Both the position numbers and the translations under genes were made by a program. DNA of 12,280 bases from CAYZIC01 sp964478335. Its GTDB lineage: Bacteria > Verrucomicrobiota > Kiritimatiellia > RFP12 > DVOR01. The stretch lies in assembly GCA_964478335.1 (NCBI GenBank), contig CAYZIC010000069.1, forward strand, positions 1 to 12,280, written 5' to 3'. The notes beneath the pieces are model-generated. The model saw only the letters and a list, made by a program, of their open reading frames with translations, did no database searches and was not told where the DNA came from. Positions 4,992 through 12,280 of this stretch are shown in pieces (positions within the stretch are counted from its first letter, which is position 1; the number at the start of each line of letters is the position of its first letter).

Positions 4992-7827
4992 GCAGATTCA
5001 CTTCGCAAATATCAATTCTCTCCTAGGTGAGTGGACGGTCGATCTCACGGATCCTGCGTATCTCAATTCGGGGATCTTTCTCATTACTGGACCCACGGGC
5101 GCAGGCAAGTCGACCCTCTTAGATGCGCTCTCTCTGGCTCTCTATGGGAGGACGCCACGCATCGATTCTCTCTCAACCTCAACCAATGAAATCATGTCGC
5201 GACAAGCGGCGAGCTGTTTTGCAGAGGTGATCTTCTCGACTGCAAAGGGGCGTTTCTTGGCTTGCTGGTCTCAAAAACGCACCAAGCGCGGGCAGATGCC
5301 CTTTCAGCAACCGACCCACACATTAGACGCAGTCATCGACACGAAGCGCACCACACTGACCGACAAGATGCGCGCCACAGCAGACCGCATCAAAGTCGAA
5401 ACCGGTATGGACTTCGAGCAATTTACCCGATCCATGCTCTTGGCGCAAGGAGCCTTTGCGGCCTTTTTGCAAGCCAGCTCAGACAAACGCGCCCCCATTC
5501 TCGAGCAAATCACCGGCACGCAAATCTATTCACAAATCTCAATCCAGTGCCATGAAAAGCTCCGTGAAGAGAAGTCTACCCTCGCATCTTTAGAGCAAGA
5601 CTTGTCGGCCATCCACCTCCTCTCTCCAGAAGAATTAGCCGCGCAATCGGCAGAGAAGCAATCCCTCGCCAAATCTCACCAGGCCTCGACCTCCCAAAGC
5701 CACCAGCTCGCAACCGCAATCGACACCCTCGAACAACTTGATAAAATGACCAAGCAGGTTCAGACATTCGAATCGCAAAGCCTCTCACTCAAGCAGCAGC
5801 TGAAAGACTTTGCCCCCCAACAAACCCGTCTCAAACGCGCCTTAGAAGCCCTCGAATTAGCCCCCGCACTCCTGCCGCTCAAGCAGGCTAGAGAAGCCCT
5901 GCGCAATCAGACCGAGCAGATAATCCCCGCTCTCCACGCCAAGCAATCTGCGACAGACAAACGTGCCACAAAAAGCCGAGAGTCCCTCTCTGCTCTTGCC
6001 GCCCAAATGACGACCGCAACCCAAGCACGCACCGCCGCAGAAAAGACCAAAAGCGCTACCACAGCTGCCAAGCAAGCGTTAGACGGCCACCGATCTACCT
6101 TACTCCAAGGCCAAACCCTTGCCCAGCTCCAAGCGCGCATCAACGACATCGATGCCGCTCTCAAAGCCTCACAAGACCTCGCCAACATCGACCAAGAGAT
6201 CCGCCACTCGACAACAACAATCGAGACGCTCTCCAACCAACTCTCTCAAGCAGAAAAGCTGACACAATCGACACAAAATACAGCCAATCAAGCCGCGGCT
6301 CTCCTGGAAGCGTTAGAACAAAAACGCCTCCTCTCTGCGCAAATCCTCGACCTCAGCGAGCTACGCGACAAGCTCCGCACAGGTGAAGCGTGTCCGCTCT
6401 GTGGTGCCACAGACCATCCTTGGGCCGTGCAAACACCCCCCCCTCAACTGTCGACCATCGAAAAAGAACTCGCCCAACAAAAGCACGCCCTCGCCCAATT
6501 TAATCAAGACGCCACCGCAGCTCGCCAAGCCGAAACGCGTCTAGCGACCCTCTGCGACACCCAGCGCCAATCCCTCTCCGAGAAAACGGCCAAGCGCACT
6601 GCATTAGCAACCACGGTGGAGGCTTTTCCTGAGTCGTACGAATGCTACCTCGCAGAAAAGGCCACCCTGACAGAGACCTTTCGGGCGTTGGACGAGCTCG
6701 ACAAAAAGCTCCTCGCGGCAAACCAATCCATGGCTCTCGCTGAGTCACGCCATGCTCAAGCTCTTAAGACCGAGCAAGACATCCACGCACAACAAGCTGC
6801 CCTCCTAGCCGAAATCTCCGCATTGGATGGTCGCATTGACGAGCTCAAGCGAGAGATCAAAGATGCCTCCGCTCGCCAAACGACTCTCAGCGCCGAGGTC
6901 GACCTCTGCCAGACTGCCTTCTTAAAGCAAGTGACTGGACGGGGTTTTACAGACGAGGCCGATTACCTCGCAGCGCACCTCTCCGAAGCAGACCGCAAAA
7001 GTCTCACCCAGGCCGCAGCCAAGCTCAATGAGGCGATCACCCACAATCAAGCCCAACTCACCCTCTCTAATCAAGCTCTCCAGCTTCTCTTGCAGCACCC
7101 CCAACCGACCGAAACCCTCGACGTTTTGACGCTCAAGCGCAAGGACGTGGAGACACAAATCCAAGCCATCTTGCAGCGCCAAGGTGCCATTGAGCAAATC
7201 ATGACGGAGGACGCCCAGGCTCGAGCACTGGCCAGCAGTCAGCTCGCCCTCATCGACAAGCAGCGTGCGGTTTGCGCACAATGGGAAGCACTCGACCACT
7301 ACATTGGATCGGCCGATGGTAAGGTCTATCGTAACTTTGTCCAGGGGCTCACCTTTGACTACCTCATCACACAAGCCAACCACGAGCTCCACAAAATGTC
7401 CGATCGATACCTCTTGATCCGACACGATCCTCTCTCTCAGGGTAACCCATCACGCCTTGCTGCCTCACAACACCTCGAGCTAAACCTCATCGATGCCTAT
7501 CAAGCGGGAGAAGTGCGCTCCACCAAGAATCTTTCTGGTGGGGAAAGTTTTATCGTCAGTCTGGCGCTCGCGCTGGCACTCTCTAATTTGTCTAGCCAAC
7601 AGGCGTCGATCGATTCGCTCTTCTTGGATGAGGGGTTTGGCACGCTCGATCAGGCGTTGCTTGAGACTGCGCTTGCGACCTTGGCCACGCTCAATCAAAC
7701 AGGCAAGATGATTGGCATCATCTCCCACGTGCCCGCGCTCAAAGAGGCCATCCCCACACAGATAGGCGTTGTTCCGGCACCCAATGGACATAGCTCCTTA
7801 ACCGGTCCAGGCATTACGGCCCACTAA
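4981..7827 (+). CDS. sbcC: SbcCD exonuclease subunit C (Rad50-type SMC-like ATPase)
   Basis: A 948-residue Rad50-like ATPase that partners SbcD in processing DNA hairpins and ends. Walker A GPTGAGKST is at 37-45; the Q-loop region has LLAQGAFAAFL. Two long coiled-coil arms rich in Ala, Gln, Lys and Leu flank a zinc hook CPLC at 471-474, almost exactly mid-protein. The C-terminal lobe holds the ABC signature LSGGES at 851-856, Walker B LFLDE ending at 884, and a GIISHV H-loop. The length is slightly below E. coli SbcC, mainly through shorter arms. The ATG at 4981 is used because MKIEQIHFANINSL is the typical start and it overlaps the sbcD stop by 11 nt. Most of the gene is C-rich on the coding strand, turning G-rich in the last 300 nt. 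All functional motifs are intact. Confidence 0.96.
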   Translation: MKIEQIHFANINSLLGEWTVDLTDPAYLNSGIFLITGPTGAGKSTLLDALSLALYGRTPRIDSLSTSTNEIMSRQAASCFAEVIFSTAKGRFLACWSQKRTKRGQMPFQQPTHTLDAVIDTKRTTLTDKMRATADRIKVETGMDFEQFTRSMLLAQGAFAAFLQASSDKRAPILEQITGTQIYSQISIQCHEKLREEKSTLASLEQDLSAIHLLSPEELAAQSAEKQSLAKSHQASTSQSHQLATAIDTLEQLDKMTKQVQTFESQSLSLKQQLKDFAPQQTRLKRALEALELAPALLPLKQAREALRNQTEQIIPALHAKQSATDKRATKSRESLSALAAQMTTATQARTAAEKTKSATTAAKQALDGHRSTLLQGQTLAQLQARINDIDAALKASQDLANIDQEIRHSTTTIETLSNQLSQAEKLTQSTQNTANQAAALLEALEQKRLLSAQILDLSELRDKLRTGEACPLCGATDHPWAVQTPPPQLSTIEKELAQQKHALAQFNQDATAARQAETRLATLCDTQRQSLSEKTAKRTALATTVEAFPESYECYLAEKATLTETFRALDELDKKLLAANQSMALAESRHAQALKTEQDIHAQQAALLAEISALDGRIDELKREIKDASARQTTLSAEVDLCQTAFLKQVTGRGFTDEADYLAAHLSEADRKSLTQAAAKLNEAITHNQAQLTLSNQALQLLLQHPQPTETLDVLTLKRKDVETQIQAILQRQGAIEQIMTEDAQARALASSQLALIDKQRAVCAQWEALDHYIGSADGKVYRNFVQGLTFDYLITQANHELHKMSDRYLLIRHDPLSQGNPSRLAASQHLELNLIDAYQAGEVRSTKNLSGGESFIVSLALALALSNLSSQQASIDSLFLDEGFGTLDQALLETALATLATLNQTGKMIGIISHVPALKEAIPTQIGVVPAPNGHSSLTGPGITAH

Positions 7828-7861
7828 GCCCTCACAATCCACCAAATTTGACGCATTGTGG

Positions 7862-7891
7862 TTGACAAATCACCCTGCCTTGTGCTACTAT
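7862..7891 (+). promoter_or_regulatory. Promoter of the GH18 gene
   Basis: TTGACA at 7862-7867 and TACTAT at 7886-7891 are 18 nt apart. The predicted start near 7898 leaves a leader of about 25 nt carrying AAAGG at 7913-7917, 7 nt before the ATG. Just upstream is an inverted repeat, CACAAT (7833-7838) and ATTGTG (7855-7860), which could be an operator. Confidence 0.7.
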
Positions 7892-7924
7892 GCCGCCCTT
7901 TCATACACAAATAAAGGTTCATCT

Positions 7925-10192
7925 ATGGCTCATTCACTATTCAAAGCCTCTCTCTTTTGCTGTCTCGCTTTCCTCGCTTCATGGGGATGGGGTGCAGCGG
8001 TTAACTGTTTTCAAACGACCGCCGTCTTTTATCGCGGTTTAACTGAGCAGCCAATCCTCGGTGCCACTGTGAGTGATTCGTGGAATGGTGATCTTTGGAC
8101 GATCACCTTTGAGCTGAGTGAGGACACCCCGCTCGAAGCGGTTAGCAATTTCAAACTCTACGCCACAAGCAGCAAGACCTTTATTCCTTCTGCCAAGGGT
8201 CGTTTGATTGGCAAGCTGATTCAAAATGGTCGTACCTTGTCCATCGCTAAAGAGACCCCAGGTGTCAATCGTTACATCTCGGTCACCAGCAAAGAGACCC
8301 TGTGGCTCGTTGGTGACGTTGCGCCCCTGGCCACGCCCGATGCGCCCATTGATGCCAAGCTCACCAAGCTCGCTATTGATGGTGCCGACTTCCCCACGGT
8401 CAACAGTGGCGATCCGGCGGGTGCGGGTGAGGTTTTTCCCTTTGCCTATCGCGTTCTGGCCTACTGGCGAGCCACTCATCAAGGGTCACTCTCTGCGGAC
8501 AAGTTACGGGCTTTCACCGACATTGTCTTCTTCCAATTGGGACTCAACAACGAGGGTGTCGTCAACATCCCTCTAGACTTCAAGGAGTTGGTCGCCAAGA
8601 CCAAAGCGTTGCGGGATGAGCAGGACATCAAGGTTAACCTCATCGCAGGCATCGCCCATTGCAAAGACCAATTTGTAGCCTTTTCTGGAGATCCCGCCAA
8701 ACGCGCCACCTTTATACGTACGCTCGTTGAGGTCGTGCGTGAGCTCGAGCTCGATGGTGTTGACATCGACTGGGAGTATCCCGAAAACGCCACCGAATGG
8801 GCCTACTATGAGGTGCTCATTCGCGAGCTCAAGCCTGCGCTCTTTCCCGCGCAGCTCTCCATCGCCATCAGTGGCTGGAACAACACCCCCAAAGCCCTCG
8901 CCCAGCAGCTCGATTTCATGAACATGATGAGCTACGACAGCCAATCTACAGACGGCCATTCCCCCCTGTGGCTCATGACGAACGACATCACCTCAGCCCA
9001 TGACACAAGCGGCCTACCCTACGCCAAGATCGTCTCAGGCCTGCCCGCCTACACCAACCTGATTGGATCTTGCGCCCGCCAATATGGCTGGAGCAATGTC
9101 GTCAACGACCTTGGCGCGATCATCTTTAACAGTAGCCCATTCATCGAGAATTGGCATGGACACAGCAAGCATTCCTATAATCCGTTGCCCATGATCACCC
9201 AAAAGTGTAACCACTTGCTCGCCAATCGTCGAGGCGGTGCCATGGTTTGGGCGGCCGATACTGATGTTAGCTACAACCACCAGCTTAATGGCAAGGATGC
9301 GTCCTTTGTCAAGCATCTGGCCAAGGTGTACCCCAAGGCACCCCTTGGAGAACACCTCACCGTGACCACGGCAGCCGACTGGGCGCAAATTGCGCACAAT
9401 GAGCAGATCACCCTCGCAGCCGACATTACCCTCACGGCAGCCGACGTGCGTCCGCAAACGTTTTCTGGTCACCTCGATGGCCAAGGTCACACCATCACCA
9501 TCACAGGTGGCGGTGCAGCCATCAAAACGGTCACCGGTCCTGCGTCCATCACCAATCTCAACGTGGTCGTGCCAGAAGGCGCCACCCTTCGCGACGGTCA
9601 AATCGGCGCATTGGCAGGCGATCTCTGGGCACCAGCCAATACCTCGCTCCTCATTGAGAACAGCACAGCAACCATCGGTGCCACCATTCAGTCCACCAGC
9701 GACGCAGGTCGCGTGGGCGGATTCGTTGGGCACAGCAACATTGGTAGCGAAGGCGCCAGCATCACCATTCGTCACTGTGCGGTTAAGCTGTTGAGCACAG
9801 CCAAGCTCATCTCCTCTGACGGTACCCACCCAGCGGTTGGCGGTTTTCTTGGCAATGACAACAGTGGTAACCGTTATCAAGGCAATAGCGTAACTTGCCA
9901 AGCAGGTGTCACCCTCCAAGCACCAGCAGGGAAGCCTTTGAGCGCATTTGTTGGGCAAATCGGGTGGGGTCAAACCGCCGACCTCTCTGGCAACTATGTC
10001 GCCTACCCCAAGACCGCGGTTGGTACGATTCCTCTCTGGGGCTGCAATTCCCTCACCTACGCCATTGGCAAGCCCCATGCCGCGACACGCACCGCCCCCG
10101 TCACCTTTACAGAGGGCAAAAGTGGTGCGGTCTTTACCCTCGACTTACCCATCGTCGTCACCCAACAAGGCCTCCAGCTCTTTTTTAAGTAG
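7925..10192 (+). CDS. Secreted glycoside hydrolase family 18 (chitinase-like) protein with beta-helix-like tail
   Basis: A 755-residue exported protein. Residues 1-25 form a Sec signal peptide: K7, a hydrophobic stretch with CCLAFLASW, and a GWGAA end. Residues about 26-150 look like a beta-sandwich that I cannot assign firmly. A GH18 TIM barrel follows from about 160 to 480: the full catalytic motif DGVDIDWE is at 277-284 with E284 as the expected acid, MSYD is at 335-338, and GGAMVWAADTD with W442 closes the barrel. GH18 enzymes cleave chitin, peptidoglycan-like or N-glycan GlcNAc linkages by substrate-assisted catalysis; the substrate here is unknown. From about 485 to the end the protein is Gly/Thr/Ala-rich with repeated GxxxGGFVGH-like strands, as in GLUG-type beta-helix regions, likely for adhesion or carbohydrate binding. 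An ATG at 7856 lies before the promoter and is rejected. It has its own promoter, and repeat element B begins 4 nt after the stop. Confidence 0.87.
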   Translation: MAHSLFKASLFCCLAFLASWGWGAAVNCFQTTAVFYRGLTEQPILGATVSDSWNGDLWTITFELSEDTPLEAVSNFKLYATSSKTFIPSAKGRLIGKLIQNGRTLSIAKETPGVNRYISVTSKETLWLVGDVAPLATPDAPIDAKLTKLAIDGADFPTVNSGDPAGAGEVFPFAYRVLAYWRATHQGSLSADKLRAFTDIVFFQLGLNNEGVVNIPLDFKELVAKTKALRDEQDIKVNLIAGIAHCKDQFVAFSGDPAKRATFIRTLVEVVRELELDGVDIDWEYPENATEWAYYEVLIRELKPALFPAQLSIAISGWNNTPKALAQQLDFMNMMSYDSQSTDGHSPLWLMTNDITSAHDTSGLPYAKIVSGLPAYTNLIGSCARQYGWSNVVNDLGAIIFNSSPFIENWHGHSKHSYNPLPMITQKCNHLLANRRGGAMVWAADTDVSYNHQLNGKDASFVKHLAKVYPKAPLGEHLTVTTAADWAQIAHNEQITLAADITLTAADVRPQTFSGHLDGQGHTITITGGGAAIKTVTGPASITNLNVVVPEGATLRDGQIGALAGDLWAPANTSLLIENSTATIGATIQSTSDAGRVGGFVGHSNIGSEGASITIRHCAVKLLSTAKLISSDGTHPAVGGFLGNDNSGNRYQGNSVTCQAGVTLQAPAGKPLSAFVGQIGWGQTADLSGNYVAYPKTAVGTIPLWGCNSLTYAIGKPHAATRTAPVTFTEGKSGAVFTLDLPIVVTQQGLQLFFK

Positions 10193-10196
10193 GAGG

Positions 10197-10285
10197 CGGA
10201 GGCTCGCCTCCGAGAACGGCCTGCGGCCTTTTGGCACGGCCACTGCGCTCCCTATAGGTGGCGGCTACGCCGCGGGTCTGCCAGG
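10197..10285 (+). repeat. Structured intergenic repeat element, copy B
   Basis: Begins 4 nt after the GH18 stop codon. It shares the order of parts of copy A: CGGAGG (10197-10202), loop CTCG, CCTCCG (10207-10212); then GGCC-TGC-GGCC-TTTT (10218-10232); then a conserved TGCGCTCCCTATAGGTG-like segment; then GGCG (10260-10263), loop GCTA, CGCC (10268-10271); and CCAGG at 10281-10285. The third stem carries a compensatory change relative to copy A (G-C at 10261/10270 against A-T at 1425/1434). It holds a single copy of the unit that is doubled in copy A. The first two hairpins and T-run may terminate the GH18 transcript. Confidence 0.8.
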
Positions 10286-10293
10286 TTATCTCT

Positions 10294-10320
10294 CGCAGAG
10301 TGCGCAGAGGACGCAGAGCG
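10294..10320 (+). repeat. Three 9-bp tandem CGCAGAG units
   Basis: CGCAGAG occurs at 10294, 10303 and 10312 with an exact 9-bp period; the two linker bases vary (TG, GA, CG). It sits between repeat element B and the promoter of the IscU-like gene. No open reading frame of note covers it. Role unknown. Confidence 0.7.
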
Positions 10321-10378
10321 GTTGCAGCGTGGGGCGCGAGTCATGAACCTTTTTTTGGGTAAAGCGAGGCGATTGTGC

Positions 10379-10407
10379 TTGACATTTTAGCGTCTATCCG
10401 TCATAAT
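10379..10407 (+). promoter_or_regulatory. Strong promoter of the IscU-like/GGGtGRT operon
   Basis: TTGACA at 10379-10384 and CATAAT at 10402-10407 are 17 nt apart. The start site near 10414 gives a short leader with an AAAAGGAG ribosome-binding sequence at 10427-10434. The octamer AGGCGATT occurs on both sides, at 10367-10374 and 10411-10418, and could be a regulator site spanning the promoter. Confidence 0.75.
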
Positions 10408-10441
10408 AATAGGCGATTTTAACACAAAAAGGAGAAAACAA

Positions 10442-11155
10442 ATGAGTTGTCCCTATGCTTGCTCGAGCGAAGTCGAGCGTATGACCACCGTAGCCAAGGG
10501 TGCCAATCACCCACCAGCCCCTATTCCTGAAGAAGGCAAGTGGGTCAAGGCTACACAAACCTCTGATATTTCTGGCCTCACCCACGGTGTCGGCTGGTGC
10601 GCACCTCAACAAGGTGCTTGCAAGCTTACGCTAAATGTCAAAGACGGCGTGATCCAAGAAGCTCTCGTCGAAACCATCGGCTGCTCTGGCATGACCCACT
10701 CTGCTGCTATGGCTGCAGAAGTCCTTCCTGGCAAAACCATCCAAGAAGCCCTCAATACTGACCTTGTTTGCGACGCCATCAATACGGCAATGCGCGAACT
10801 CTTCTTGCAAATCGTCTACGGACGTACCCAAAGCGCATTCTCCGAAGGTGGCTTGCCAATCGGCGCTGGCCTCGAAGATTTGGGCAAGGGGTTGCGTTCT
10901 CAAGTCGGCACCATGTATTCCACTAAGGAAAAGGGTGTCCGCTACCTCGAAATGGCTGAAGGCTATGTCAACAAGATCTTCTTGGACAAAAACAACGAAG
11001 TCTGCGGTTATGAATTCGTGCATATGGGCCGCTTCATGGACGCCGTCAAAAAGGGCACCGAAGCCAATGCCGCTCTCGCAGCATGCACTGGCACCTATGG
11101 TCGCGTAACTGAAGAACAAGGCGCTGTCAAGTCAATTGACCCCCGTCACGAATAA
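10442..11155 (+). CDS. Divergent IscU/NifU-like Fe-S scaffold protein
   Basis: A 237-residue protein whose central part resembles the IscU/NifU-N scaffold fold, on which Fe-S clusters are built before transfer. The match is clearest from KLTLNVKDGVIQEA through ETIGCSGMTHSAA to GKTIQEA, which parallels the IscU stretch containing its second ligand cysteine (C81 here). The other ligands are altered: around the first site there are C53 and C60 but no ACGD motif, and the third HC motif is absent. C3, C7 and C110 add further cysteines. Extra segments of about 40 residues at the N-terminus and about 110 at the C-terminus are not part of IscU. The AAGGAG site lies 7 nt upstream of the ATG. The GGGtGRT gene follows 13 nt after the stop, with its own AAGGAG. 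I have seen this pairing in annotations of anaerobic bacteria, but know of no assigned function. No cysteine desulfurase is nearby in this window. Confidence 0.78.
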   Translation: MSCPYACSSEVERMTTVAKGANHPPAPIPEEGKWVKATQTSDISGLTHGVGWCAPQQGACKLTLNVKDGVIQEALVETIGCSGMTHSAAMAAEVLPGKTIQEALNTDLVCDAINTAMRELFLQIVYGRTQSAFSEGGLPIGAGLEDLGKGLRSQVGTMYSTKEKGVRYLEMAEGYVNKIFLDKNNEVCGYEFVHMGRFMDAVKKGTEANAALAACTGTYGRVTEEQGAVKSIDPRHE

Positions 11156-11168
11156 GGAGAAATAGATT

Positions 11169-12167
11169 ATGGCACTGTTTGAAAGTTATGAACGTCGCGA
11201 AAAGCAAATCCTCGCTGTTTTGGCCAACTATGGCATCAACTCAGTCGAAGAATGCCGCGAAATCTGCAAGGCTAAGGGTTTTGATCCTTACCAAATCACC
11301 GAAGACATCCAAAAGATCTGCTTTGAAAATGCAAAGTGGGCTTATGTTGTCGGTGCTGCTATCGCCATCAAAAAGGGTTGCACCAAGGCAGCTGACGCTG
11401 CTGAAGCAATCGGTGAAGGCCTCCAAGCATTTTGTATCCCTGGCTCTGTCGCTGACGACCGCAAGGTTGGTATCGGCCACGGTAACCTCGGCGCAATGTT
11501 GCTCCGTGAAGAAACCAAGTGCTTCTGCTTCTTGGCTGGTCACGAATCATTCGCTGCTGCTGAAGGCGCAATTGGTATCGCTCTGAAGGCAAACAAAGTC
11601 CGCACCGAGCCTCTCAAGGTTTGCTTGAATGGCTTGGGCAAGGATGCAGCTTACATCATCAGCCGTATCAATGGCTTCACTTACTGCGAAACCGAATTCG
11701 ACTACTACACTGGTAAGTTGACCATCCTCAAGGAAATCGCTTTCTCTGATGGTCCTCGTGCAAAGGTCCGTTGCTACGGGTCTGACGATGTCCGTGAAGG
11801 CGTTGCTGTCATGTGGCAAGAAGGCGTGGATGTCTCCATCACGGGTAACTCCACCAACCCTACCCGCTTCCAGCACCCTGTCGCAGGCACCTATAAGAAG
11901 GAATGCATGCTCGCTGGTAAGAAGTACTTCTCTGTCGCTTCTGGCGGCGGTACTGGCCGTACTTTGCACCCCGATAACATGGCTGCAGGTCCTGCATCCT
12001 ATGGTATGACCGACACCCTCGGCCGCATGCACTCTGATGCCCAATTTGCGGGTTCATCATCTGTGCCTGCTCACGTGGAAATGATGGGTCTTATCGGCAT
12101 GGGCAACAACCCCATGGTCGGCGCAACTGTCGCTGTCGCAGTGGCTGTTGAAGAAGCCAGCAAGTAA
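11169..12167 (+). CDS. GGGtGRT-family protein
   Basis: A 332-residue protein carrying the motif that names the GGGtGRT family, GGGTGRT at 259-265, within a conserved C-terminal part that also has PASYGMTDTLGRMHSDAQF and a small-residue-rich end. The family is known as uncharacterised. The protein is soluble-looking, with no signal peptide or clear membrane span, and has eleven cysteines, including CREIC near residue 20 and CFC near 118-120, enough for metal or Fe-S binding, though no standard cluster motif is formed. The Gly-rich GGGTGRT segment could bind a phosphate or cofactor; that is a guess. It lies 13 nt after the IscU-like gene and is preceded by AAGGAG at about 11154-11159, so both are surely in one operon with a terminator after this gene. 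Strong promoter, strong ribosome sites and a strong terminator suggest high expression. Confidence 0.88.
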   Translation: MALFESYERREKQILAVLANYGINSVEECREICKAKGFDPYQITEDIQKICFENAKWAYVVGAAIAIKKGCTKAADAAEAIGEGLQAFCIPGSVADDRKVGIGHGNLGAMLLREETKCFCFLAGHESFAAAEGAIGIALKANKVRTEPLKVCLNGLGKDAAYIISRINGFTYCETEFDYYTGKLTILKEIAFSDGPRAKVRCYGSDDVREGVAVMWQEGVDVSITGNSTNPTRFQHPVAGTYKKECMLAGKKYFSVASGGGTGRTLHPDNMAAGPASYGMTDTLGRMHSDAQFAGSSSVPAHVEMMGLIGMGNNPMVGATVAVAVAVEEASK

Positions 12168-12192
12168 GTCTACTCGCTAAGCACATCAAAAA

Positions 12193-12220
12193 GGTCGTGG
12201 TTTTACCACGACCTTTTTTT
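12193..12220 (+). terminator. Rho-independent terminator after the GGGtGRT gene
   Basis: GGTCGTGG (12193-12200), loop TTTTA, CCACGACC (12206-12213), then seven T residues to 12220. An A-run before the stem (12188-12192) would also let it act on a leftward transcript. It ends the IscU-like/GGGtGRT operon 25 nt after the stop codon. Confidence 0.93.
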
Positions 12221-12280
12221 GGTACGTCCGACATGGTTATAGTACTGACGTGAAAGTCGTCAAATCACCCTGTTAAGAGG

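Noticed and set aside
6922..7425. Minus-strand open frame opposite sbcC
   Set aside because: It mirrors the coiled-coil and C-terminal coding sequence of sbcC, with no start signal of its own.
9035..10078. Long open frame of 347 codons on the minus strand
   Set aside because: It lies wholly inside the GH18 gene, has no ribosome site or recognisable family features, and is rich in Gly, Val and Cys as expected for the antisense of this coding sequence.
10193..10441. Small gene in the gap after the GH18 gene
   Set aside because: A frame does run through the gap but consists of translated repeat element B and the 9-bp array, with no ribosome site; nothing supports coding.
12236..12263. Minus-strand promoter-like pair TTGACG and TATAAC, 16 nt apart
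   Set aside because: A transcript from it would run into the terminator hairpin at 12193-12220 within about 10-20 nt, so it would make nothing recognisable. The rest of the right end (12221-12280) shows only a small TGACG/CGTCA inverted repeat and no gene.

Overview
The window is bacterial and densely coded. All eight protein genes I can support, and the single tRNA gene, lie on the + strand. Sigma-70-type promoters are easy to see: a TTGACT/TTGACA -35 box, 17-18 nt spacing and a TATA-like -10 box occur before the ThyX-like gene, the tRNA, the chitinase-like gene and the IscU-like gene. No phage, insertion sequence, CRISPR array or resistance gene is visible. The mix of an EfpL/YeiP-type EF-P paralogue, the MEP isoprenoid pathway, SbcCD, a secreted GH18 protein with a beta-helix-like tail and an IscU-like/GGGtGRT pair suggests a Gram-negative-type, possibly anaerobic lineage. 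A PVC-group bacterium (Verrucomicrobiota, Kiritimatiellota or Lentisphaerota) is my guess, held with low confidence because no taxonomic marker gene is present.

Layout. Positions 46-1316 hold a promoter, a compact divergent ThyX-like protein and an EfpL-like elongation factor. Positions 1317-1642 form a 326-nt gap filled by a structured intergenic repeat (copy A), a long perfect hairpin and a small hairpin. Positions 1643-3397 hold an Mrp/NBP35-type Fe-S carrier ATPase followed 15 nt later by ispE. Positions 3440-3688 are a self-contained tRNA-Gln(UUG) unit with AT-rich upstream tract, promoter, structured leader, encoded CCA and terminator. Positions 3720-7827 hold the overlapping sbcD-sbcC nuclease operon. 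Positions 7862-10192 hold a promoter and a secreted GH18 chitinase-like protein. Positions 10193-10441 carry copy B of the intergenic repeat, a short 9-bp tandem repeat and a strong promoter. Positions 10442-12220 hold an IscU-like scaffold gene, a GGGtGRT-family gene and a strong terminator.

How the genes relate. Three genes point to iron-sulfur cluster biology: the Mrp carrier, the IscU-like protein and, by partnership, the GGGtGRT protein. The Mrp carrier is probably co-transcribed with an enzyme of the MEP pathway, whose last two steps are Fe-S enzymes; that link is my inference. EfpL and tRNA-Gln belong to translation, and SbcCD to DNA end and hairpin processing. The GH18 protein is probably an exported glycan-degrading or glycan-binding enzyme. 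The best candidate for an undescribed system is the IscU-like/GGGtGRT two-gene operon: it looks well expressed, its biochemical role is unknown to me, and its scaffold lacks the normal IscU ligand set. The second is the covarying, hairpin-rich intergenic element present in two copies directly after stop codons.
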